Source: RGIG2206 sp045540915 | GTDB lineage: Bacteria > Bacillota > Clostridia > Oscillospirales > Acutalibacteraceae | Reading direction: 5' to 3' | Assembly (NCBI GenBank): GCA_045540915.1 | Contig: JAZQID010000137.1 | Span: forward strand, 1 to 13,858 | DNA length: 13,858 nt | Part shown: piece by piece, positions 1 through 5,606 of the stretch | How positions within the stretch are numbered: the stretch's first letter is position 1 | Layout: every line of letters begins with the position of its first letter | Made by a program: the position numbers and the translations under genes | Notes under the pieces: generated by a model | The model's database searches: none | Told to the model about the DNA's origin: nothing | What the model saw: only the letters and a program-made list of their open reading frames with translations

Positions 1-1
1 C

Positions 2-406
2 CTGCTTCTCGGCCACTTCGGCAGAGTGGGCAAGATAAGCCTTATGCCTGCTGAATCGACCCTTAAGCTTTTCCGCGAGCTCGGACTTGTCCTGTTCCTC
101 GTTGGCGCAGGTATCCCCGGCGGTGCTGACTTCGTTGCCAACTTCAACGGTATGTACTTTGTCTACGGCATTATTATGACCATAGTTCCGATGATACTCG
201 GCTTCCTCTTTGCAAAGTATGTGCTCAAGCTCAGCCTGCTCAACAACCTCGGCTCTATTACCGGCGGTATGACCAGTACCCCCGCGCTCGGTACCCTTAT
301 CGGTACTGCAGGCACCGAGGATGTCGCCGCCGCCTATGCGGCAACCTATCCTATCGCCCTTATCGCTGTGGTTCTGGTGTCCCAGTTCCTCATCATAATG
401 TTCTGA
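2..406 (+). CDS. AspT/YidE/YbjL-family transporter, C-terminal fragment
   Basis: Partial gene whose 5' end lies before the window. The open frame runs from base 2, so the GTG at 26 is an internal valine codon and not a start. The 134 visible residues are very hydrophobic, with segments around GLVLFLVGAG, YGIIMTIVPMILGFLFA and YPIALIAVVLVSQFLIIMF separated by short loops. The loop motif GSITGGMTSTPALG is typical of the aspartate:alanine exchanger / YidE-YbjL family (Asp-Al_Ex domain), where a Gly/Thr/Ser-Pro-rich loop recurs in each half of the protein. The protein would be an inner-membrane carrier; its substrate cannot be told from this fragment. It ends in TGA at 404-406, 19 nt before a bidirectional terminator shared with the convergent rplU-mrnC operon. 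The family call is good; aspartate/alanine exchange itself is not shown. Confidence 0.75.
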   Translation: MLLGHFGRVGKISLMPAESTLKLFRELGLVLFLVGAGIPGGADFVANFNGMYFVYGIIMTIVPMILGFLFAKYVLKLSLLNNLGSITGGMTSTPALGTLIGTAGTEDVAAAYAATYPIALIAVVLVSQFLIIMF

Positions 407-424
407 TAGGTATCAGCGCAATAA

Positions 425-463
425 AAAACCGCCCGTCTTTCCAAACGGAAGACAGGCGGTTTT
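425..463. terminator. Bidirectional intrinsic terminator between the transporter and mrnC
   Basis: Arms 425-442 and 447-463 form a long stem (AAAACCGCC...GGCGGTTTT) with one C/A mismatch, one bulged base and an AAAC loop. The plus strand continues as TTTTCTTG. The minus strand leaves a run of six T (A423-A428 read in reverse), so it can stop both the plus-strand transporter transcript and the minus-strand operon ending with mrnC at 476. Confidence 0.85.
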
Positions 464-475
464 CTTGTATTTGTA

Positions 476-868
476 TTATTTTTTCAAGGGGTCGACACGC
501 TCGATTATGGCATCGAAAAGCTCCTGCGCGCGAGCCTGCTTGCCCGACACCGAGAGCCAGCCGAAGAGGGACTCAAGTCCCGTTGCGGCGTGGTACTGCG
601 CATCGGAGGCGCCCTTTGGGGTGTGGGACACCTTTGCGTTGCGGCCGCGCTTGAAGGCGGCGGTCTCCTCCTCAGTGAGCAGGTCGGAGATAGCGGCGGC
701 GCCTGCCGCCTGAGTCTGCGCGCAGACAAGGGCGACCGACATCTGATGCAGTTCGCCTGCAGGCCGGTTGGCCTGCTCAACGAGATAGCGTCGCGCCATC
801 AATCCGTAGACCGCGTCACCCAAAAAGGCAAGGGCCAACGGGCTGTATTCCTTTGCTGATAAGGACAT
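476..868 (-). CDS. mrnC: Mini-ribonuclease III (MrnC)
   Basis: A 130-residue protein consisting of a lone RNase III catalytic domain without a double-stranded RNA-binding domain, the hallmark of mini-RNase III. This dimeric enzyme processes the 23S rRNA precursor in Firmicutes. Visible motifs are LALAFLGDAVYGLMARRYL near the N-terminus, with the metal-binding Asp in LGDAVY; RGRNAKVSHTPKGAS near residues 74-88; and TGLESLFGWL, whose Glu is the second catalytic acid. The residue after DAVY is Gly, where the family often has Glu (DAIFE/DAVYE). The start is fixed by GGAGG about 9 nt upstream of ATG 866-868, and the gene follows obgE after a 17-nt gap. The gene is the last of the rplU operon and ends at the shared terminator. 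Elsewhere mrnC is often found near cysS and an rRNA methylase gene, so this place is less usual. Confidence 0.9.
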   Translation of the reverse strand: MSLSAKEYSPLALAFLGDAVYGLMARRYLVEQANRPAGELHQMSVALVCAQTQAAGAAAISDLLTEEETAAFKRGRNAKVSHTPKGASDAQYHAATGLESLFGWLSVSGKQARAQELFDAIIERVDPLKK

Positions 869-885
869 AGGCTTTCCTCCAAAAA

Positions 886-2157
886 TCAGGGGATATAGTC
901 GAACTCGAAGTCGTAGATGCTGACGGTATCACCCTTTTGGATGCCCGCATCAACAAGGGCGTCGATGATTCCGCTCGACTGCAACACCCTCTGGAAATAC
1001 TGCAGGGAATCGTACTCGTCGGGGTCGATGGCTTCCATAATTTTAAGCAGCCAGCGCGCCTCGATGATGTAGACGTCCTCCTCGACGGTGAGGGTGAAGT
1101 CGCGCTTTTTCTTCTCGATGAAGTCCTCGACAGGCGCGGGCTCCGATTCGTACCGCTTGATAGGTTCAAGCTGTGCCAACTCGGCGGCAACGTGGTCGAT
1201 AAGGGGCTTAGTGCCCTCGGCGATGGCCGCCATTATGGGATAAAAGGCGATGCCTTGGTCCTCGAAATATTTTCTGACCCGTGCGATCTCCTCATCTGAA
1301 GCGAGGTCGCATTTGTTTGCCGCGACCACCTGCTTGCGAGTGGCAAGCTCGGGGTTGAAGACGGTAAGTTCGCGGTTGATGGCATTGAAATCTTCGATAG
1401 GATCGCGGCCCTCGCTGCCCGAAACGTCGATGACGTGAACGAGCATACGGCAGCGGTCGACGTGGCGCAGGAACTCGTGGCCGAGTCCGACACCTTCGCC
1501 CGCACCCTCGATAAGACCGGGGATATCGGCCATTACGAAGGAACTGCCCTCGCCCATACTGACCACGCCTAAAACGGGGGTCAGGGTGGTGAAATGGTAG
1601 TTGGCGATCTTCGGCTTTGCCATAGAGACCACCGAAATAAGAGTAGATTTGCCAACGTTAGGGAAGCCGACAAGGCCTACATCCGCCAACAGCTTCAGCT
1701 CAAGGCGAATCTCAAGCTCCTCACCGGGCGCGCCGTTTTTGGCAAATCGGGGAGTCTGACGGGTGGAGGTGGCGAAGTGGCAGTTGCCCCAGCCGCCCTT
1801 GCCGCCTTTGGCAATGACGTAGGGCTCGTCCTCCGACATATCCACGAGGATCCGACCCGTCTCGGCATCGCGCACGACGGTGCCGCGCGGAACACGGATA
1901 ACGAGGTCGGGCGCGCTCTTGCCGTAGCAACGGGCGCCGCCGCCGCACTGGCCGTTTTCCGCCGCGTACTTGCGTTTGTAGCGGAAGTCGGCGAGGGTGG
2001 ACAGGTTGTCATCGACCAGCAGGACGATGTCGCCTCCCTTACCGCCGTCACCGCCGTCAGGGCCGCCCGAGGCAATATACTTTTCGCGGCGGAAGGAAAC
2101 GGCACCGTGGCCGCCGTCGCCCGCTTTTATTCGGATGTTCGCGGTATCAACGAACAT
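886..2157 (-). CDS. obgE: Obg-family GTPase (ObgE/CgtA)
   Basis: A 423-residue GTPase that binds the large ribosomal subunit and acts in late 50S assembly and growth control. Three domains are visible: the glycine-rich Obg fold (about 1-158), the G domain (about 159-330) with G1 GFPNVGKST at 164-172, TTLTP at 190-194, G3 DIPG at 211-214 and G4 NKCD at 281-284, and the C-terminal OCT domain (about 345-423). The G5 region reads PIMAAIAEG at 307-315, where the family usually has a Ser-Ala pair, so this loop is slightly atypical. An upstream in-frame ATG exists at 2181, but its extra eight codons run through the Shine-Dalgarno GGAGGAATT (about 2162-2170) and abut a terminator hairpin, so ATG 2155-2157 is the start. 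It lies downstream of rpmA across that hairpin, and 17 nt before mrnC. Confidence 0.96.
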   Translation of the reverse strand: MFVDTANIRIKAGDGGHGAVSFRREKYIASGGPDGGDGGKGGDIVLLVDDNLSTLADFRYKRKYAAENGQCGGGARCYGKSAPDLVIRVPRGTVVRDAETGRILVDMSEDEPYVIAKGGKGGWGNCHFATSTRQTPRFAKNGAPGEELEIRLELKLLADVGLVGFPNVGKSTLISVVSMAKPKIANYHFTTLTPVLGVVSMGEGSSFVMADIPGLIEGAGEGVGLGHEFLRHVDRCRMLVHVIDVSGSEGRDPIEDFNAINRELTVFNPELATRKQVVAANKCDLASDEEIARVRKYFEDQGIAFYPIMAAIAEGTKPLIDHVAAELAQLEPIKRYESEPAPVEDFIEKKKRDFTLTVEEDVYIIEARWLLKIMEAIDPDEYDSLQYFQRVLQSSGIIDALVDAGIQKGDTVSIYDFEFDYIP

Positions 2158-2182
2158 ATAAATTCCTCCAATCAAATACAAG

Positions 2183-2216
2183 AAAAAATCTCGGGCAGAA
2201 GTTTGCCCGAGATTTT
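2183..2216 (-). terminator. Intergenic terminator or attenuator between rpmA and obgE
   Basis: Arms 2185-2197 (AAAATCTCGGGCA) and 2204-2216 (TGCCCGAGATTTT) pair perfectly over 13 bp around a 6-nt loop. Read on the minus strand, the hairpin is followed by TTTTTTCTTG, a classical intrinsic terminator. It sits 14 nt after the rpmA stop and 12 nt before the obgE ribosome site, so obgE and mrnC would depend on read-through or on a promoter that I cannot identify. Confidence 0.8.
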
Positions 2217-2229
2217 GCTTTTGGAACGA

Positions 2230-2514
2230 TTACTGCTCGACTGCGTAGACGCTGACCTTTTTACGGTCGCGACCAAGACGCTCGAACTTAACCTTGCCAT
2301 CGATCATAGCAAAGAGAGTATCGTCGGAACCCTTGCCGACGTTCTCACCCGGATGGATGTGGGTACCGCGCTGGCGAACGAGGATGTTACCTGCGAGAAC
2401 GAACTGTCCGTCGCCCCTCTTAACACCAAGACGCTTGGACTCGGAGTCACGGCCGTTCTTGGTCGAACCCATACCCTTTTTATGAGCGAAAAGCTGAATA
2501 TTAATCTTAAGCAT
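2230..2514 (-). CDS. rpmA: 50S ribosomal protein L27, with cleavable N-terminal extension
   Basis: A 94-residue L27 protein of the large ribosomal subunit, whose N-terminus reaches the peptidyl-transferase centre. It begins MLKINIQLFAHKKGMGST, the Firmicutes-type extension: known L27 proteins with a similar leader (for example MLKLNLQFFASKKG) are cut after Phe9 by the protease Prp before assembly. Here Phe9-Ala10 is the matching site. The rest is typical, including the block RLGVKRGDGQFVLAGNILVRQRGT. The start ATG (2512-2514) overlaps the end of prp by 8 bases (ATGCTTAA), so the two genes are probably translationally coupled. GGAGGT at 2523-2528 gives 8-nt spacing to the start. A strong hairpin terminator follows the stop codon. 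Confidence 0.97.
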   Translation of the reverse strand: MLKINIQLFAHKKGMGSTKNGRDSESKRLGVKRGDGQFVLAGNILVRQRGTHIHPGENVGKGSDDTLFAMIDGKVKFERLGRDRKKVSVYAVEQ

Positions 2515-2833
2515 CGTGTTGCACCTCCGTTTTAATAACGATATAATTGTGGTACTGTTCCGCCAACTGTGACAGATGGAGCCGCAGACCCTTCAAGAGA
2601 TCCTGCGCGCGAGGATCGTCCCTCTTCAACATAAGGGAAAAGTCCCCGTCAGAAACCTGAATTTCCGCTTCTGCGCCGACCACGTCGGTCAGGGTGTTGG
2701 CCGTCAGATAAACGGCACTTGACACCGCCGAACAGACGATGCGAGCCTCAACAGAGCCGGAATCATCGGTGTGACCGCTGACCTTGAAGCCCGTCAGCCG
2801 ACCGTCACGCCGGTAAAAAACAGCACCGGTCAT
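2507..2833 (-). CDS. prp: Ribosomal-processing cysteine protease Prp
   Basis: A 108-residue cysteine protease that removes the N-terminal extension of L27. The catalytic pair is visible as His21 in the motif SGHTDD and Cys34 in ARIVCSAVSSAVYLT, at almost the same positions as the catalytic His and Cys known for the staphylococcal enzyme. The length is normal for the family. The gene lies between rplU and rpmA, the conserved Firmicutes position, with a 5-nt gap from the rplU stop and an 8-base overlap into rpmA. The ribosome site before ATG 2831-2833 is poor (GAGCTCTGATCAAA, overlapping the end of rplU), suggesting translation coupled to rplU and lower output than for the ribosomal proteins. 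Confidence 0.93.
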   Translation of the reverse strand: MTGAVFYRRDGRLTGFKVSGHTDDSGSVEARIVCSAVSSAVYLTANTLTDVVGAEAEIQVSDGDFSLMLKRDDPRAQDLLKGLRLHLSQLAEQYHNYIVIKTEVQHDA

Positions 2834-2838
2834 TTTGA

Positions 2839-3150
2839 TCAGAGCTCGATGGCGCTGATCTGCACCTTTGTGTAAGGCTGTCTGTGGCCGAGGCAGCGCT
2901 TAGAGCCCTTCTTGGGACGATAGGTGAAGACGCGGATCTTCTTACCCTTGCCCTGCTTGAGCACATCGGCAACGACCTTCGCACCGTCGACGTAGGGGGC
3001 GCCGGCCTTAAGACCGTCCTCGCCGCCGACCGCGATAACCTTGTCAAAGGTAACGGTGGTTTCCACTTCGGCGTCGAGCTTCTCGATGTAGATAACGTCA
3101 CCGTTCTCTACCTTATACTGCTTTCCGCCGGTTTCGATAATAGCGTACAT
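2839..3150 (-). CDS. rplU: 50S ribosomal protein L21
   Basis: A 103-residue L21 protein, which binds 23S rRNA in the large subunit. The sequence begins MYAIIETGGKQYKVENGDVI and carries the conserved C-terminal block GHRQPYTKVQI. The length is normal. It is the first gene of the operon rplU-prp-rpmA-(terminator)-obgE-mrnC, behind a consensus promoter and a folded leader. The ribosome site is AGGTG, 9 nt before ATG 3148-3150. Directly in front of the start the leader reads ATGTAAATG: a one-codon ATG-TAA unit in the same frame abuts the real start. Confidence 0.97.
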   Translation of the reverse strand: MYAIIETGGKQYKVENGDVIYIEKLDAEVETTVTFDKVIAVGGEDGLKAGAPYVDGAKVVADVLKQGKGKKIRVFTYRPKKGSKRCLGHRQPYTKVQISAIEL

Positions 3151-3231
3151 TTACATTGGCACCTGCCTTATTATAGACTCGCTACGCTCGGGCGGGGATC
3201 TTCCCACTTACAACAGCCCGGAATATGCGGC
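3151..3231 (-). promoter_or_regulatory. rplU leader RNA, candidate L21-type autoregulatory leader
   Basis: The 5' untranslated region of about 80 nt between the predicted transcription start and rplU folds into a nested structure. An outer helix pairs CGGGC (minus strand, 3216-3220) with GCCCG (3189-3193) and encloses a small hairpin GGGA-AGA-TCCC (3195-3205). Ribosomal-protein leaders, including an L21 leader family, are known in Firmicutes at exactly this place. I identify it by position and hairpins only; I could not compare it with a covariance model. Confidence 0.5.
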
Positions 3232-3237
3232 TTTAGC

Positions 3238-3266
3238 ATTGTACCACACCGAATGCAATTTGTCAA
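3238..3266 (-). promoter_or_regulatory. Promoter of the rplU operon
   Basis: On the minus strand, a perfect -35 TTGACA (3261-3266) and a -10 TACAAT (3238-3243) are separated by 17 nt. The start of transcription would fall near 3231. It is strong and of housekeeping sigma type, fitting a ribosomal-protein operon, and stands back to back with the response-regulator promoter. Confidence 0.85.
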
Positions 3267-3320
3267 GGCTTTTCTCTATGGTCAATTTATTGGAAAAGTC
3301 GCAACATTTTTGCCCCAAAT

Positions 3321-3359
3321 TTAACAAATCGTTCACTAAATATGGTATGATATATCATA
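3321..3359 (+). promoter_or_regulatory. Probable promoter of the two-component operon with overlapping palindrome
   Basis: A -10-like TATGAT (3346-3351), preceded by ATGG, has a weak -35 candidate TTAACA (3321-3326) with a long 19-nt spacer. The -10 is the left half of a perfect 14-bp palindrome TATGATATATCATA (3346-3359), which could be an operator. Both elements are suggestive only, since the stretch is AT-rich. Confidence 0.4.
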
Positions 3360-3396
3360 ATGAGGGCTTACAATCGAAAATGAAGGAGTGGTGTCA

Positions 3397-4077
3397 ATGG
3401 AGATCAAAGACAGGGTCAGGGTTCTTGTTGCAGACGACGAGCCGCGTTTGCGCGAGCTTGTGCGCGACCTTTTGGAGCGCGACGGATACGACGTGCTTGA
3501 GGCCGCTGACGGCGAAGAGGCGGTAAACGCCGTAAAAAATCATCCCGATATCGCCGTTGTCATTCTTGACGTAATGATGCCTGAGGTGGACGGCTGGACC
3601 GCCTGCCGCCGCATCCGCGAGTTTTCCGACCTGCCTGTGCTGATGCTTACAGCACGCGCCGAGGAGTTCGATCAGCTGATGGGCTTTGAAGCAGGGGCGG
3701 ATGACTACGTCACCAAGCCCTTTTCCAATCAGGTACTGCTCAAGCGTGTAGCCGCCCTGCTAAAGCGAAGCGGCACCACCCGCTCCGTCAGCCGCAAGCA
3801 AGGCCTTTTCGTCGACGCTAACGCATACGTTGCCTACCTCGATGGCAAACCCCTCGAGCTGACTGTCAAGGAGTTCGAGCTGCTTCGGATACTCAGCGCG
3901 AGCACGGGCCGCGTCTTTACCCGCAGTCAGTTGCTTGACGCGGTATGGAACTACGACTACGAGGGGGATGTGCGAACCGTAGACTCCCACGTTGCCCGAC
4001 TTCGCACCAAGCTGGGCGATTACGGCAACACCCATCTGAAGACGGTCTACGGTATCGGCTACAAACTTGTGCCATGA
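3397..4077 (+). CDS. OmpR/PhoB-family response regulator
   Basis: A 226-residue DNA-binding response regulator. The receiver domain (about 6-122) has the acidic pair Asp13-Asp14, the phospho-acceptor Asp58 in VVILDVMMPEVDGW, Thr85 in LMLTARAEE and Lys107 in YVTKPFS. The winged-helix effector domain (about 133-226) ends with the recognition-helix region DVRTVDSHVARLRTKLG and the wing TVYGIGYKLVP. GTG codons at 3388 and 3391 are open upstream, but AAGGAG at 3383-3388 sits 8 nt before ATG 3397 and overlaps the first GTG, so ATG 3397 is the start. The gene overlaps the kinase by ATGA (4074-4077), implying coupled translation. The target genes and the signal cannot be read from the sequence. It is a generic member of the family, and nothing marks it as WalR or PhoP specifically. 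Confidence 0.94.
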   Translation: MEIKDRVRVLVADDEPRLRELVRDLLERDGYDVLEAADGEEAVNAVKNHPDIAVVILDVMMPEVDGWTACRRIREFSDLPVLMLTARAEEFDQLMGFEAGADDYVTKPFSNQVLLKRVAALLKRSGTTRSVSRKQGLFVDANAYVAYLDGKPLELTVKEFELLRILSASTGRVFTRSQLLDAVWNYDYEGDVRTVDSHVARLRTKLGDYGNTHLKTVYGIGYKLVP

Positions 4078-5546
4078 GAAAATGTATCAACAAAAAAAGC
4101 TGGCGCAGGCTCTTTCTCTACCTCGCGATGATAAGCCTGCTCTTCACCATAATCATCACCGCGGCCAACGGGAGCCTCTTCACCCGCTTTTTCACCATAT
4201 ATGAGAAGGGGCTTCTGCGCTCCTGCGCCGATACGGCTGGGAAGATGGATCTTGACGACCGTGACGGCGCTGTCAGGACACTCAACAAGCTTGAGGACGA
4301 GCACAGCGTACAGATAAATCTTTATCAGGACGGCAGGCTGATCTATTCCACCCTCAGCCAGTCCATTTATACACGGCCGGGACTCGACGGCTTCGACCTG
4401 CTTATCGGGTCGGACAATTCCATTGAGATCACCGACAAGGATGCCGATGGGTTCGGCGGAACCTTTTATGAGGCTCAGTCGGCGACAGGCACCGAATATA
4501 CCGTATATTCGCGCGATTACTCGGGTCGCACCGTCGAGGTTATGATAAAAAACAGCATTATTGACACCAGCGCCGCCTTTGCGATGCGGTTCATTATGTC
4601 GGTGATGCTGGCGGTGCTCATTCTGATGCTTATCGCGAGCGTATGGCTGTCGATGCGGTTTACCAAGCCGATAACCCAGATGAACGAGGCGGCTCAGCGT
4701 ATGACTCAGCTTGATTTCACCTCGAAGGTCGAGGTCGACTATGACGACGAGTTGGGCGAGCTTGCTCAGTCGCTGAACACCCTTTCGGACAGCCTGCACA
4801 CCGCCCTGCAGCAGCTTCAGGAGAAAAACGAGCGGCTCGAAGACGAGATCGAGGCCGAGCGCCGCATCGACGAGATGCGAAAGGGCTTCGTCGTTAACGT
4901 GTCCCACGAGCTGAAGACACCTCTTGCTATCATTCAGGGGTATGCCGAGGGGCTGGTCGATGGGGTGGCCGACGACGAGGAAAAGCGCCGTCACTACTGC
5001 GAGGTCATCAAGGACGAGAGCGAGCGTATGCACAAATTAGTCATTCGTCTGCTTGAGCTGTCGCGGTACGAGGGCGGTTTCGACCTCAACAAAGAGGAGT
5101 TCGACCTGTCGGCCTCGGTGCTGAATATCATCGACGTCTACTCCGAGGCGCTTGAGAGCAGAGGCATCGACCTTGAGATAGATATGCCCGAGCGGCTGCT
5201 CAGCGTAGGGGATGCCTTTATGCTTGAGCAGGTGATGCAGAATTACGTCAGCAACGCTCTCAGCCACGTCGACGATGGTGGCAGGATAAAGATATACACC
5301 GAGCCGTATAACGACGGAATGCGGCTTTGCGTCTACAACTCGGGGTCGCAGGTCGATTATGACGATCTCGAAAAGGTGTGGCAGAGCTTTTACCGCGCCG
5401 ACAAGTCGCACAATCGCGCGCAGGGTCGGTTTGGGTTGGGGCTTTCCATCGTCAAGGCGATAATGGTGGCCCACGGCAGCGACTTCGGTGTCTTCAACAC
5501 CGATGACGGTGTCGTTTTCTGGCTCGAGATTTTAGTCGAAGGCTAA
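4074..5546 (+). CDS. HAMP-domain sensor histidine kinase
   Basis: A 490-residue membrane sensor, partner of the response regulator just upstream. Visible order: a short basic N-terminus, TM1 (about 13-33), an extracytoplasmic sensor region (about 34-168) with no motif I recognise, TM2 (about 169-193), HAMP (about 194-247), a coiled-coil link (about 245-268), HisKA with His278 in VNVSHELKTPLAIIQGYAEG, then the ATPase domain with its N box at 388-398 (Asn390 and Asn394) and a GRFGLGLSIVKAIM box at 451-464. The G1 box reads VYNSGSQV (420-427), with Asn422 where the textbook motif has Asp; this variant is common in related kinases. No PAS domain is seen. The start ATG overlaps the regulator stop (ATGA). 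An open frame continues upstream to 3945 but lies inside the regulator gene and is not a real extension. A terminator follows at 5565. Confidence 0.93.
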   Translation: MRKCINKKSWRRLFLYLAMISLLFTIIITAANGSLFTRFFTIYEKGLLRSCADTAGKMDLDDRDGAVRTLNKLEDEHSVQINLYQDGRLIYSTLSQSIYTRPGLDGFDLLIGSDNSIEITDKDADGFGGTFYEAQSATGTEYTVYSRDYSGRTVEVMIKNSIIDTSAAFAMRFIMSVMLAVLILMLIASVWLSMRFTKPITQMNEAAQRMTQLDFTSKVEVDYDDELGELAQSLNTLSDSLHTALQQLQEKNERLEDEIEAERRIDEMRKGFVVNVSHELKTPLAIIQGYAEGLVDGVADDEEKRRHYCEVIKDESERMHKLVIRLLELSRYEGGFDLNKEEFDLSASVLNIIDVYSEALESRGIDLEIDMPERLLSVGDAFMLEQVMQNYVSNALSHVDDGGRIKIYTEPYNDGMRLCVYNSGSQVDYDDLEKVWQSFYRADKSHNRAQGRFGLGLSIVKAIMVAHGSDFGVFNTDDGVVFWLEILVEG

Positions 5547-5564
5547 AAAGGATTGTTATAAAAG

Positions 5565-5600
5565 AAAACGGTTGGATGAGTTTTTCGTCCAACCGTTTTT
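5565..5600. terminator. Bidirectional terminator between the histidine kinase and the LarA-type gene
   Basis: AAAACGGTTGGA (5565-5576) pairs perfectly with TCCAACCGTTTT (5588-5599). The stem can extend inward through TGAG/TTCG using G-U pairs, leaving a three-base loop. T5596-T5600 serve the plus strand. On the minus strand the stem is followed by TTTTCTTTTAT, serving the larA transcript, whose stop codon is 8 nt away. Confidence 0.88.
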
Positions 5601-5606
5601 CATATC

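Noticed and set aside
2158..2181. Longer ObgE starting at 2181
   Set aside because: The extra codons include the Shine-Dalgarno sequence itself, and conserved Obg proteins begin at MFVDTA-like residues.
1594..2535. 313-codon plus-strand frame across obgE and rpmA
   Set aside because: It crosses two conserved genes, a terminator and their ribosome sites on the other strand.
4059..5033. 324-codon open frame antisense to the histidine kinase
   Set aside because: It is opposite TM1, HAMP and HisKA coding sequence; there is no promoter, ribosome site or family. GC bias at third positions keeps antisense frames open.
3397..5546. Assignment of the two-component pair as WalRK
   Set aside because: The kinase has HAMP but no visible PAS domain, and no walH/walI-like or walJ-like genes follow. 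The possible WalR box is 7 kb away.
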